Part shown: positions 45,701 to 56,307 of the stretch, in pieces
Layout of the letters: each line of letters opens with the position of its first letter
Numbering within the stretch: the stretch's first letter is position 1
Assembly (NCBI GenBank): GCA_030407315.1
Contig: JALQPE010002679.1
Span: forward strand, 39,132-103,131
Direction of reading: 5' to 3'
DNA: 64,000 bases
From: Asparagopsis taxiformis
Lineage: Eukaryota; Rhodophyta; Florideophyceae; Bonnemaisoniales; Bonnemaisoniaceae
Notes under the pieces: generated by a model
The model's database searches: none
What the model was told of the DNA's origin: nothing
What the model saw: only the letters and a program-made list of their open reading frames with translations
Translations under genes and position numbers: made by a program

Positions 45701-46789
45701 AGTGACGATCACACATTTGCCATCGCAAAGTGGCACGCGTGCGCGAAGAAAAAGAGCCCGGAGGTGGTGAAGGGGGAGCGCGAGCGCGAGAAGCGGGATT
45801 CAAAAGGCGTCAATGCGCTGTGCGTCATCGGTGAACATCAACCAATCGGTTTGGAAGCGACGATGCAGCGTGGTAGCGACGAACAGAAGCGCGTGTGGCG
45901 TCGCATTGGTGTCAATCAATTGCGTGCGTATGGACTGTGCGGATTGCCAACTACGCAAGGCGATGAGATAACGATCCGCTTGCGATACTTGTTTGCCACG
46001 GTCGAGTGTGGTCAATTGACCACACTAGCATTAATGCTACTTGCACATTGGCGAGAGTGAACTGATGATTGGTTGTCATGAATTGTGGTTGGCGGCTTGA
46101 TCCATGAAATTTTTTGTTGGATATATTGTTGAAAGCGTGTGTTTTGTGGTGTGAGGCGTTTGGAAAATCTTGCAATCAGCCTTTCTGTGCGCCAGAAAAA
46201 CCCATTTCCGAACAGCTGTCTCAACACACGTTCTGCTCGACAATTGGCTGTTTCGCATACCGGCGATGTTCACATTGTCAGCATCTCTCACACATGTACA
46301 AGTCGCAGGATTCAACATGGAGACGGCACCAGAGGAGATAACAGCTGTTTACGCTTTGGTTCACTCGGCGCATCGCGACTATGATCGCAAATAGCTCTCG
46401 AATTGAGAAAGTAATCAACTACGGAACACTCTTCCGTATCTGTTTCAGTTCCTTCACGGAAGCCTCAGTGATTAGCTCGAAAAGCTCTTTCTGCACCAAT
46501 TTTGTGCATCGCTGCTCCCATTCGTGAACTCCTATTTATTCCCAACTTCCGTTCGGAAATTGAGGAATATGACGTCACATTCCTCAGCGATTGCAGGCCC
46601 TTCAGCACGATTCTAATTGTCATCGCACTAAAATCGATAGTGTCATCTCCTATCCCAACTGACATAAACATGATTCTATTCTCTATTGGCAGAATAGGCT
46701 TCACTGAGACTAGAAACCTCAATCCCATTCTAGGTCGGTCGATCTGCTATCCTCTTTCATTTATCCTCCCTCGTACTAACTTCGCTACC
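42715..46789. other. No recognisable gene over 4 kb
   Basis: Mixed-composition sequence with many short ORFs on both strands. None carries a known motif. The longest, on the minus strand at 45803-45210, appears to shadow the plus-strand frame at 45409-45705. This stretch may be the interior of the CACTA element ending at 47284, degraded beyond recognition. Confidence 0.4.
45409..45705 (+). CDS. Possible short ORF, unknown protein
   Basis: A 98-residue plus-strand frame with plausible soluble-protein composition in its second half (KAVQKLCLGVSKLEHDRRHD, then NVHVFLREDATEVEPP). No family is recognised and there is no supporting homologue in the window. It could be a decayed exon or chance. Confidence 0.2.
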   Translation: MEELPGRSNRPSRLAKSENGTRITQRRTVETGGKIDMQNGQHKQGGLQNNVDILCTKAVQKLCLGVSKLEHDRRHDVKNVHVFLREDATEVEPPRVAQ

Positions 46790-47284
46790 TACAAATATCT
46801 GTAAAGCTCGACCACAATTACTATCTTCGTATACCACACACCATTACACCATTCCAATATTTACCTTCACACCAACACTATGCTCCATATTTCCTCTCAA
46901 GTCCACTCCACGAGACAGTGTTGTGAACCAATACACGGTACTACCCGCAGACAATACAATTTGCTATCTACACTACTGTCTACAGATTTACCCAGACAGT
47001 GCAGTAATACAATACAATGCACTGCCTCAGACAGTAAAATGTACTGTCTGCACATACTGTCTGGCGGCAACACTTCCGGACAGTAAAATTTACTGTTCTG
47101 GACAGTAAATTTTACTGTTTTTGGTACTGTCCAGATTTCGTGCCAGTTTTTACTGCTGCAGCAGTATTCTGAAATTTCCAGACAGTAAATTTTACTGTCT
47201 CCGCGCACTGTCTTGGCCAGACAGTAATTTTTACTGTCTCAGACAGTAAATTTACTGTCTTTTTTCATTCCCAACACCGTAGTG
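46790..47284 (-). repeat. CACTA transposon terminus (right end), inverted match to 16428
   Basis: Ends CATTCCCAACACCGTAGTG at 47284. Its reverse complement matches 16428-~16930 along ~500 bp, including the TIR and the subterminal gacagta/tactgtc motifs. The 20 bp perfect palindrome AGACAGTAAATTTACTGTCT lies at 47241-47260. With the 16428 end it could delimit a 30.9 kb element. The flanking triplets differ (ctg and cag). Confidence 0.75.
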
Positions 47285-47710
47285 CAGTTCCTGAGAACAG
47301 GATCTGGCCGGGTATAAAGTTGGGTGGGGTGTAGACCAAGTGCACCAACCCCATTGCCTGGGGGTACTCCGGATAACCCAGCCAATGGCGTTGTGCACCT
47401 GGCTTTGGGAGGCCAAAATAATACCCGGTATATTTTGGGTCGGTATAACCAAGTGCACCAACCCATTGGCCGGTGGTAGTCTGGACAACCTCGGCCAATG
47501 GCGTTGGTGCACCTGGCGTTTGGGAGCCAAAATATAACCCGGTATTATTTTGGGTCGGTATAGACCAAGTGCACCCAACCCCATTGGCCGAGGTTGTCCA
47601 AACTACCACCGCCAATGGCGTTGGTGCACCTGGCTTTTGGGAGGCCAAAATAATACCGGGTATTATTCCTAGTTTCTCAAGCCAGGTGCAGTGCCTCATT
47701 GGCCGAAGCC
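47285..47710 (+). repeat. ~116 bp tandem repeat, about 3.5 units
   Basis: ggtgcacctggc-type landmarks recur near 47391, 47507 and 47623, and accaagtgcacc near 47335, 47448 and 47565, a period of ~116 bp. Units contain inverted gtgcacc/ggtgcac and an accgggtattatt segment. No coding role. Confidence 0.8.
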
Positions 47711-48131
47711 CAATTATTCGTGGTTCATGTTGAATACAGATGCATTTGGTATGTACGCATCAGCTCCACGAGTTGGTGCAAAATGCTGGGAAGTATGTGA
47801 CTTCAGCATTATGTAGTTATACTTGAGTGGTTTTTGGGTAATCACCATGACCAACTCGTACCTGTTTAGCCACTTTGAGTATGAACTCGTCGTATAGCGA
47901 TTGTATTTGGCCGCAGAAATTAACTGAATTTTGAGTATTACTCTTGATCTGAGTCAAGTGGTCTAGAAATAAACAAAAAATTTGAAATCAGAGTTAAACG
48001 GATTGTTCACGTTTGATCCTTTATCAGACTGCAGTAGCGAAATAATCTATCTTAATCTCTCTCTGTATCGTCGTTATCGGGTCGTACACTCAATCAAGCT
48101 TCTCTCCATTCCTGCTTTCCCTCATCCTTCA
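47711..48131. other. Spacer upstream of paralogue 3
   Basis: AT-rich sequence with no ORF of note. It may include the promoter of the decayed gene that follows. Confidence 0.4.
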
Positions 48132-49122
48132 ATGGCTCCTCGCACTCGCTCCAAACCCTCTGCCCCCGCCCCTGCTCGCGCTTCGACTCGCGGTCGGGCC
48201 TCCGCTCGCTCTCGCGCCCCTTCTCGCTCTCGCGCCCCTTCTCGCAGCCCTGGTCACGATAACTCTGTCACCGCCGAGGTTCAGTTGTCAGACTGTCCCA
48301 AAGCTGACCACAGGTGTTTCCCTTGATTTGCACAGACCTCCCCTATTCTCTCGTCATATTAGGGAAGGGAGAGTGCTTGAGCTGAAGGAGAAGTTCCTGA
48401 GGGAAGGATTCACCTCCTCAATCTCCCGAATCCTTGCCTGCAAAATGCTCCTTCCTAGTGAAGGCAGCACAACTCCACCTTCAAACGTTCTACATCGATG
48501 GTGGCCATCGCGTTGCGGCTCTCCAGAAGTGCATTCGTGAAGACCCGGAAGGGCAACATCCGTATGCTGCTTCTTCAGGAACATCGATGTGGCTTTGATC
48601 AGGCGCCCAGGGACAGAAGAAGTCTCCGATGAGTACTTCACACCTTTTGAAGTACTCGGGCAGTCCATTCAAGCAACACACTCACACAAGATGTTGCCCT
48701 TGTTTCTTTGGCAGACCGAGTGTGTTCTGTGGTCCAACTGCTCACGACCAAGGACATGCTGGGTGAACCGAATCGGAAGTGCATTCAGGTCATCATGGAC
48801 AGCCAGTTGTCGATCAAAACTGGGCTACCAAGCCATCAACAAGCACGTGACTGCTGCGAAAGGCTTCCGGACTGTGAACAACAAAGCGCTTGAGTTCTGG
48901 AGTTCCGTACCGAGCATGTTCACCAAGGAAATTCTCGCTGCGGAACAGGAAAGGGCCGTTAAGAAGGCCGTGACATCAACGACGATGTCTTCAAGCAGTC
49001 CGTAGACATGTATGGCTGCAACATGGATCTCGTTTTCATGGCAGACTTCCGTCGCGGCTCGGAGTATCAACAAAGGTTCACGTCTGTGTTCTCGGAAATG
49101 GACGCGGACGTCCACAACCTCT
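48132..49122 (+). pseudogene. Decayed N-terminal half of a ParB-like/dioxygenase paralogue
   Basis: Starts with ATG and a basic Ser/Pro/Arg-rich stretch (residues SRSRAPSRSRAPSRSP). Fragments in three frames then align in order with the intact protein. REGRVLELKEKFLREGFTSS (~48364) matches EARVRDLVSKISTEGFLETG. FYIDGGHRVAALQ (~48498) matches QCIDGGHRISALQ. ALIRRPGTEEV (~48592) matches DFIRPPGTREM. NNKALEFWSSVPSMF (~48881) matches NNPAFEHWSAIPSRF. YGCNMDLVFMADFR (~49011) matches QGCTVDVLFASAFR. It ends at a stop near 49122, where short repeats begin. The dioxygenase half is absent. The conserved DGGHR segment across copies supports a functional core. Confidence 0.75.
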
Positions 49123-50580
49123 AGTACACCTAGTATTACTAGGCGGACGTCCATGTTCTCCAGTATTTTTGGATGTCCGCCTAGAACCGGACGTCCATGT
49201 GGTCTAGTACGTCTAGTATTACTAGGGCGACATTCATTGTTTCTAGTACACGGATGTCCCCCTCGGGATGGACTTCCGCCATGTCTATGTCCACCTAGGA
49301 CGGGCGCCGGTTCAGAAATTCAAAAATTTCGAGCCCAGAAATTTCTGCCGCCGTGCTCGACATGGATGTCCGCATCCATCACGGCGACCACTCTATTTTT
49401 CCTTGTCGGTCGACTCCAATTTCGTCTTTAATTTTTTCATCCTCTCGCTCACACCCCCTTCCAGTTGGTGCTCACCTCCTCCGTACTGTACCTCAAACAC
49501 CCCCAATACCACTCTAGCACGCATTTTTAGCTACCTATCCCCGCTTCCACGGTGCACACCTCCATTCCATACCTACTTTTCTGCTCTACCGTACAGATTT
49601 CGTATAACCAGTCCTCATACTACCTCAGAATAGGGCAAAAACACCCCTATCTCCTCGACCATGCTCTCCCCCATCACCTTTGCAACGTATTGTTCTTCAA
49701 TACCCTCTCTCCTCTACCTTCAACCCCTCTCCTTCGCCTCTCCACAAACTTCCCTGCAGCTTACTCTTCCAAAACCTCTCAGTCCCATCCCGTACCCGAC
49801 CTGCTCCACCCCTCCCTCCCTCAGCTGCTCCATGCCCCACGCCATCCGCATCTTCGATACCGTATACACCACCACAACTGGCCCACGCTCCCGCTCCCCG
49901 CCGTCTCCCAGAAACCTCCCCTCTGAAACACATATCAACCCCCACTTCGCACCCTTCCTCCCACTCCCCTCCCTCCCTCCCCAAATACAATAACCCCCTT
50001 CTTCTCCATCACATCCCCACTCACCACAGCCAGAACAGACCTTCCCGCCTCTTTCTCCTCACTTCCTAAAAACCCCTCCTCTCGGCGCCTTCAACCGCAC
50101 CCTCCTACGGTCCCACCTAACAACCTCCTCCGCCCTCACTACCCCAACACCCCGCAGCGTCTCCCAAATCCCCATAATATGCTTTTCGGCACTCCTCTCC
50201 GAATCACCTCCATTCTAAACCCGCACTCCGTACATTTCCACCTCCCCCTGTACCATCCCAGGATTCCATCCCCCCTAGAACACATCCTCATACCACAGAA
50301 GAATTTTCTTCCTCTCATACCTCATCCTTGAAACCTCCATCTCCTCCATGTAAATTTCGATGTAAATTTTTCTCCACTATGCAATCTCAAACATGTATGA
50401 GCCTATGACTTTCCGCTTTGTCAACCCTGAATATTGGTACTCATGTATTCATAAAATAGGGCCACCCACATCCCTATCCCGTTCTGCAAGCTTTACAAAC
50501 CACTAGACGCATACTCCAGAACTATACAACAAACACTACTCGCTATTTCAGACGACGCGGTACACAAGTAGCGTAGTCTC
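49123..50580 (+). repeat. Short ggacgtcc-type repeats, then a pyrimidine-rich tract
   Basis: 49090-49300 holds repeated ggacgtccatg and tctagtattactagg blocks. From about 49440 to 50340 the plus strand is strongly C/T biased, which produces long Pro/Leu/Ser-rich open frames on both strands by composition alone. No gene is supported. Confidence 0.6.
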
Positions 50581-50689
50581 AACCTTCCGTGCAGCCTTCC
50601 CTGATGCGTACAAGTGCGAACACGTCTAGACTACTACTACTACGATATAGTATATCAGAAGTGACTGCTGGAATTTTCGGCACAGGAGA

Positions 50690-52070
50690 TGCTGGGCCAC
50701 CAATTGATTTTTCGGAAATTTTAGAATTTCTGGGCTGGCCAGCAATGCAATCGAGCTGGACATCCACCGGACGTCCATTTCAGGTTGGTCGTGAGAGAGC
50801 GGGGCGGGACCATGATGGAACAAGGACAAGACCTGTCCCTGGCGTATTGAGCCTGAAATTGACCCTTCGTCAGACGCCATTTAGCCTTACAGTTGGTGCT
50901 TACAGAAGCCAGTGATGACCCCGCTCGGGGCGGCGGTCGGTTCCTGGGGCCGTTGTGGCCAAATTAGACACCCTGATTTGAATTAAAATTTGGGCTATTC
51001 TCAAAAACATGCACATGTGAACATGTTTTTTGAGATGGGGGTGTGCCGTACGGCACAATCGACCGCCCAAATCGATGTTTTTTGCAATATTTTTTTGTGC
51101 CCGAAATTTTAGAATTTCTGGGCTGGCCAGCATGCAATCGAGCTGGACATCCACCGGACGTCCATTTCAGGTTGGTCGTGAGAGAGCGGGGCGGGACCAT
51201 GATGGAACAAGGACCAAGACCTGTCCCTGGCGTATTGAGCCTGAAATTGACCCTTCGTCAGACGCCATTTAGCCTTACAGTTGGTGCTTACAGAAGCCAG
51301 TGATAGCCCCGATCGGGGCCGGTGGCCGGTGCCTGGGGCCGTTGTGGCCAAATTAGACACCCTGATTTGAATTAAAATTTGGGCTATTCTCAAAAACATG
51401 CACATGTGAACATGTTTTTGAGATGGGGGTGTGCCGTACGGCACAATCGACCCGCCCAAATCGTTGATTTTTGCAAGATTTTTTGTGCCCGAAATTTAGA
51501 ATTTCTGGCTGGCCAGCAGTGCATCTGAGATGGACATCCCCGGACGTCCATTTCAGGTTGGTCGTGTGCTGCCTACATCCACGCATTGCAGCAACTAAGC
51601 AGGCGAGTTCACTACTCATACAAAGTGCACGGAATACGAGTAACGTGATGGGTGAGTAGTGTTTGTCGTGGAGGAGTAAGGCAGGACCATGATGGAACAG
51701 GGGAAACGATGTCACCCTAGCATAACTTAGGCTTGAAGCCTGGAATCGACCCATCGTTAGGCGCCATTTAGCCTTACAGTTAGTGCTTACAGAAGCCAGT
51801 GATGACCCCGCTCGCGGGCGGCGGTTCCGGTGCCTGGGGCCGTTGTGGCCAAATTAGACACCCTGATTTGAATTAAAATTTGGGCTATTCTCAAAAACAT
51901 GCACATGTGAACATGTTTTTGAGATGGGGGTGTGCCGTACGGCACAATCGACCGCCCAAATCGATGTTTTTTGCAAATATTTTTTTGTGCCCGAAATTGT
52001 AGAATTTCTGGCCGGCCAGGAATGCATCTGAGTTGGACATCCACCGGACGTCCATTTCAGGTGATCGTGT
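50690..52070 (+). repeat. ~388 bp tandem repeat, about four units
   Basis: The landmark agaatttctgg followed by ggccag recurs near 50725, 51112, 51500 and 52002. The first two periods are ~388 bp and the last is ~500 bp because of an inserted or diverged piece at 51560-51780. Units share ccggacgtccatttcagg, gcaccaactgt-type segments (read in reverse) and an inverted catgcacatgtgaacatg motif. No coding role is evident. Confidence 0.85.
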
Positions 52071-52507
52071 ATCGTGCACGTCCAGCCATTACCAGAAGCA
52101 AGTTGGCGATGAAGCACGTATAAACCCAATTGTTCTGCTATTTCTAGCATAGACCATCGAGTCTAGAGATGTGAGGGAATCGTCCTGGAATCATGCTCCA
52201 ACCCACTAGGGAATGGACAATCTAGTTTGAAAGCATGGAACGGAAGTGCATTATAGTAGGTTCATAGATTGAAAGTGATAAAGGAGATGATTATATTCTC
52301 GATAATTGTTTGCTAAAGTAGTTGTTGTTAAGATATCTAGCCGTCGGAAAACTGTTCTTCCTCTTCGTCCTCACTATGATAGTGAACTAGATATCCAGGT
52401 TGTCCGGCAGAAGAGGCACTATCGGGGGCCCACTCCGTGTGTGCATTACATCCTTGCGAGGTTCTGTCGTCTTCATCCGCATCATTCGGAGCTGCCCTGT
52501 CTTCGGC
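52071..52507. other. Spacer, possible 3' end of the dioxygenase pseudogene
   Basis: No independent gene. The minus-strand frame of the neighbouring dioxygenase remnant stays open to about 52387, so part of its C-terminus or 3' sequence may lie here. Confidence 0.35.
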
Positions 52508-53148
52508 CTACCATCTTCTTGACCGGATGGGAACAACTGTCTTGTGGCGAACATTGACAGGTGCCGGTTGACTTTGCCTTGCAGACCGGCGCAGCATTGG
52601 CGATGACTTCTTCTTCGAATCCAACCCGCCTGATGAAACAAACGAAACATTGTCGGGAATCGGATACGACGCATTCCTGAAATACGTGTGATACCTCGTT
52701 GTCGTGTGTGACACAACTCTGTCGACATGCCCTGCCCCGGCATGTTGTACATGGCCGTGACCGATGAAGCTGAACGTGGCGGAACGATTACCTTCTTCAG
52801 CTTCATCGTCTTGGCGTACATATCTAATTCCAGCGCTTTGGAAAAGACGTACTTGTGGGACCCTGGACACACCCAGATAGGGAATGGGTCATCTCCGTTG
52901 GCAAAACAAAGTAACCCGAAGTTGATCTTTGCGGTCGCGAGGAGGAACAGGGAAATCATTGTGTGGGACCTGCCGAGGACACCCCTTTCCCGTTATCAAA
53001 AACCGTCCCCCAGATGCCGGCATGACAAGTTTTTCTCCCGGTAAACCGCACTCCTCAGCCCTATCAGCCGGACAAGGATTCCCAACCACACATCCAGCAG
53101 GGCTCGCCGCGTCACAAACTTGAACCGGTCGATATGCGTCTCATCGTT
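52508..53148 (-). pseudogene. 2OG-Fe(II) dioxygenase-like pseudogene, split by element II copy 2
   Basis: Minus-strand fragments give the motif order of a 2-oxoglutarate/Fe(II) dioxygenase. PRQVPHNDFPV has the HxD metal pair at 52955-52963. A conserved strand LCFANGDDPFPIWVCPGSH follows. The distal His is in GHVQHAGAGH (~52742) and the Arg in RYHTYF (~52694). HxD and the distal His are in the same frame, but the segment between reads in another, so two compensating indels are present. A further break lies near 53035. The upstream part continues on the far side of the retrotransposon at 63865. This dioxygenase differs in sequence from the one fused to the ParB-like core. Substrate unknown. Confidence 0.6.
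53144..53148. other. Target-site duplication, left copy (TCGTT)
   Basis: TCGTT directly precedes the 5' LTR and recurs directly after the 3' LTR at 63860-63864. A 5 bp duplication is typical of Ty3/gypsy integration and shows a single insertion event. Confidence 0.9.
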
Positions 53149-53799
53149 TGTAGTATACGTGGCAATTCCGAAATTGTAAATATTTACGTTTTTCCGCGGA
53201 ATTCGAATCCCGGCGGACACGACCGGCGACAGCAATGCACGAACATTGCTGGCGCATGCGCGCGCGCAACCGGCACACGTGTGCAACGAACGTACTGGCA
53301 ACGGCCAACGGACCAACGGGTCCCTACGTGTGACCCACAAGGTCCTTTCCCATTCGGGGACGTTACGAACAGTGTTTACACTGTAAAGCGATGCCATCGT
53401 GGCCATATAGGTATTGGCATCGTGCCGGGAGGGAAAGGGGACAAGACAACGATCGAGCAACGGCTCTAGTCTACGACTGACTTCTACGTTTACGTTTGCC
53501 TAACGAGGCTTCGTCTCCGTCGAGCTGCGTACTCCCTACCCATCGCCGCACGTAAGGCTGATTGCGTGTAGTGCCTCCGGGCTTGGTCGAGAGCGCCTCC
53601 GGTGACGTACCACCTCGTTGTGCTAACGTAATCCTCGCGTGGATTGTTGCGTCGTGACGCTCGTGTCTACTCGCTAACCACTCTACCTTCCTACCTACAA
53701 TACAGTCAAAACACCAGCGGGTGGACTGCTCGTTTCGTTTCGTTAAGGACAGCGTGTCCGTAGCTCGTACCAGCTATCTAGAACTAACGTGGTTCCACA
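53149..53799 (+). repeat. 5' LTR of element II copy 2
   Basis: Runs from TGTAGTATACG to GGTTCCACA. Compared with the 3' LTR it lacks 7 bases in a gtttac run (near 53490) and differs by single-base indels near 53615 and 53698. No substitutions were noticed. It should contain the element promoter, though no clear TATA box is claimed. Confidence 0.95.
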
Positions 53800-53800
53800 C

Positions 53801-53818
53801 TGGTCTCTCGACCTAGAA
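53801..53818 (+). other. Primer-binding site, element II copy 2
   Basis: TGGTCTCTCGACCTAG begins one base after the LTR, the position where a host tRNA 3' end primes reverse transcription. It is identical to the site in copy 1. The tRNA would end in GAGAGACCA and is not identified. Confidence 0.65.
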
Positions 53819-53902
53819 GTTGCTACGAGCATTACGACAACCAACGAGGTTGAGCTCTTTTACGTTAACGAAAAGCTACGTGCTACGCTACACGACGGGT
53901 CT

Positions 53903-54565
53903 ATGAATTACGCTGTGTCGAATTCCAGCGCGTCGCCCAGGCAACCGTTGCCAACGTCAGCGGACGCCGAAGCCGACGTGGCCTTGTCAGCAGAAGCGAT
54001 CTTCGCGACTGATCGATCTATCCCGCCGGATATCGAGGCGATCGGCCAGCTACCACGTACGGTAAGCCCGTTTGAGTCCGTGAGTATGGACCCCGCAACG
54101 CGCGGTCAGCTCAACGAAGGGAACGTGACTCCCACGGCACTACGTGTAGTGTACGAAGACCTTCGAGGTCACATCGAAAGGGCGAGCGACGCGGCCGTCG
54201 ACGAAGCCGTAAGGCAGAGACTCGGAGTCTCGGAGCGCGAAGCTCGTGCGTTACGTGAACGCTCAGCGACCCTCGAACGGGAAAACGAAGATTTACGAAA
54301 CCGCCTCTCCGCCGTGGAGGGAAGACTCGACTCGTTTGTCGTAGTATTCAACGAAATCGTCGCCGGACGTTCCGCTCCGCCGAGCGGAAGCGATCCGAAT
54401 TACGAAAAGGCTCGCGCGCCTATAACTCGCAATCCTCCCCGGCCGTTCCGGGAGGATACCCACCAACACCCGGTCCGACGACCCCGACAACGTACGGAAG
54501 GGGGCGACAGTGCAACGAGCCATCGCCAACCCCGACGAGACGCCACGAAGGCAATTACGTTTTAA
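53903..54565 (+). CDS. gag N-terminal frame (coiled coil)
   Basis: The first ATG after the primer-binding site (MNYAVSNSS) opens a frame with an acidic, Ala-rich start and a clear coiled coil (RALRERSATLERENEDLRNR). Relative to copy 1 one base is missing in the gaaaagg run (54404-54410), so the Pro/Thr/Gly linker is out of frame here. The frame overlaps the capsid frame, which lacks an ATG at its start. In both copies the shift needed to enter the capsid frame is -1, at a G5 run (54500-54504). Confidence 0.7.
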   Translation: MNYAVSNSSASPRQPLPTSADAEADVALSAEAIFATDRSIPPDIEAIGQLPRTVSPFESVSMDPATRGQLNEGNVTPTALRVVYEDLRGHIERASDAAVDEAVRQRLGVSEREARALRERSATLERENEDLRNRLSAVEGRLDSFVVVFNEIVAGRSAPPSGSDPNYEKARAPITRNPPRPFREDTHQHPVRRPRQRTEGGDSATSHRQPRRDATKAITF

Positions 54566-56307
54566 CGATACGCCAGACCACGCGCGGTCGGCGGACGCAG
54601 CACGTGCTGCGCAATTCGATACGAGAGCTCCCCCGCCACGTGAAACGTACATTCCGTGGCTGGGAACGTTCGGCACGACGGACACGCGAGTCCACGAAAA
54701 CGAACGTGCCGACGCGGTACGCTTACCAGGGAACGCCCTCGGACCCGTTTGCCACGCGTTGGCAGAGCACACGACAATGCTCGACGCATTTGCGAACGTG
54801 GTGTCGTACCGCATGTACCGACTTAACGATGTACGTGAACATCTCTACGTGAACGAGAGTCAAAGCGTACATAAGCTCAAACGTGAGCTGGAGGGACTTT
54901 TCCCTACGTTAAAGCCGTTCTCCGGCCGGAATCCGATTACGTTACTCGGATTCCTCGCCCAAATACGTGATGGGTTCAGCACACTCGGAGTGTGCGAGGG
55001 AGTGGCAGTACGTGCGCTGCACTTCTTCCTCGAAGGGGACGCCCGACGGTTCTACGATTCCCAGTGTACGACTGGTGTGATCACGACTGATCCGACGAAG
55101 AGGTTCTCGTGGCCTCACGTAATCAACGCGTTGATCAAACGATATCTGCAAGACGACGTGCTGCAGGAGGCCTACGAAAAGGTCACGATGATCACGCAGA
55201 GTCCTAACGAGGACGAGAATCAGTACGCTGATAGACTCGACACCGCCACGCGGGCGTGTAACTACGTGTTTACGGATCGACTCCTCGTTCACCACTACGT
55301 ACGTGGTTTGCTGCCCTCGACGCGGGCAGCCGTGACGGAACGACTCCGGTCACTCCCCGAACGAGAGAGGAACGACCTCACCGTTGTGAGACGATTGGCG
55401 ACGGCCGAAGGAACGACCTTCCGTGCACGTACGGCAGCTGTCGCGTCAGCCGCGAAACCGAAAGTGCGGTTTCCGGTGAAGCCTACGTTGGCTATTTCCG
55501 ACCACGAGTCGAGGAAGTTCGCGGACTACGATGAGTCCGTGTACTTACGTAATGAACGGGCTAACGAGCCCAGTTACCACGATGGTAACCTGAACATCCC
55601 CGCGAGGGACGACGACGACGTGTCGCTCGCTGCGGTTCACGTTGCCGAGAATTTGGAGGCGATCCTCTTCACGAACGGGCCGCCGCCCAACGATACGAAA
55701 ACGGCAAACGAAAAGCCGGACGAGCTCGAAGCTCGATTGAACCGTCCATGCGAGGACGTGCCGAAGCTCACGAGCGAGCAGACGCAATTGGCGCACTCCG
55801 TAATCCCGAATGATTACTGGACGCTGTCGTGTTGGTCATGCCGCGAAGATGGCCACTCGACGTTTACGTGTCCGCGTCTGACGCCAGATCAACGGATCTT
55901 TTTCGCGTACAAGTACTACCTCTTCCCACGTGAAGAGCAACCCACGTCAGGCTGAGTACTTCCGCCAACGAATGGCTAAACGTAACCAGGAACGACCTGG
56001 CGAGCGAGGGAACGTGACCCCGCGGAGGTACGGCACGCCGCCTACGATACTCCGAAACCCCAATCGTGACGGGGGAAGGCCCTTCGACAGGCGCCGCGGC
56101 GATTTTCGTAATGACCGACGTGACCCCCGCCCGTGGGCGAACGAACGGAATGGCCAGCGTAATGGCCGCAGCGGAGTCTACGTGACGACCTCCGCTGACG
56201 AAACGCCACTCGAGGCGGAAACGAGTCACGATGACGAACGAGCTTCGTGGGCTCACGACGACAACGTGTCGAGCGGCCCCGCGCCGGGAAACGACCAGGC
56301 GATGTAG
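54510..56307 (+). CDS. gag capsid and nucleocapsid frames
   Basis: The capsid-like region includes LKPFSGRNPITLLGFLAQIR, then YLQDDVLQEAYEKVTMI and DRLDTATRACNYVF, the usual Ty3/gypsy gag helices. The zinc knuckle CWSCREDGHSTFTC (~55832-55873) fits CX2CX4HX4C and would bind element RNA. An extra C at 55925-55927 (copy 1 has two C, copy 2 three) shifts the Arg-rich C-terminal tail into the frame ending at 56307. The frame begins with GTG rather than ATG at 54510, which suggests entry by frameshifting from the upstream gag frame. The product would form the cytoplasmic virus-like particle. Confidence 0.8.

Noticed and set aside
45210..45803. 197-codon minus-strand ORF as a gene
   Set aside because: Cys/Ser/Arg-rich shadow of the opposite-strand frame, with no motif or homologue.
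32854..47284. One 14.4 kb CACTA element bounded by 32854 and 47284
   Set aside because: The 47284 end matches the 16428 terminus far better than the 32854 terminus, and the flanking triplets (tca and cag) do not match.
49552..50069. Pro/Leu/Ser-rich ORFs in the pyrimidine tract
   Set aside because: Composition of a C/T-biased tract keeps all frames open; no protein-like feature.
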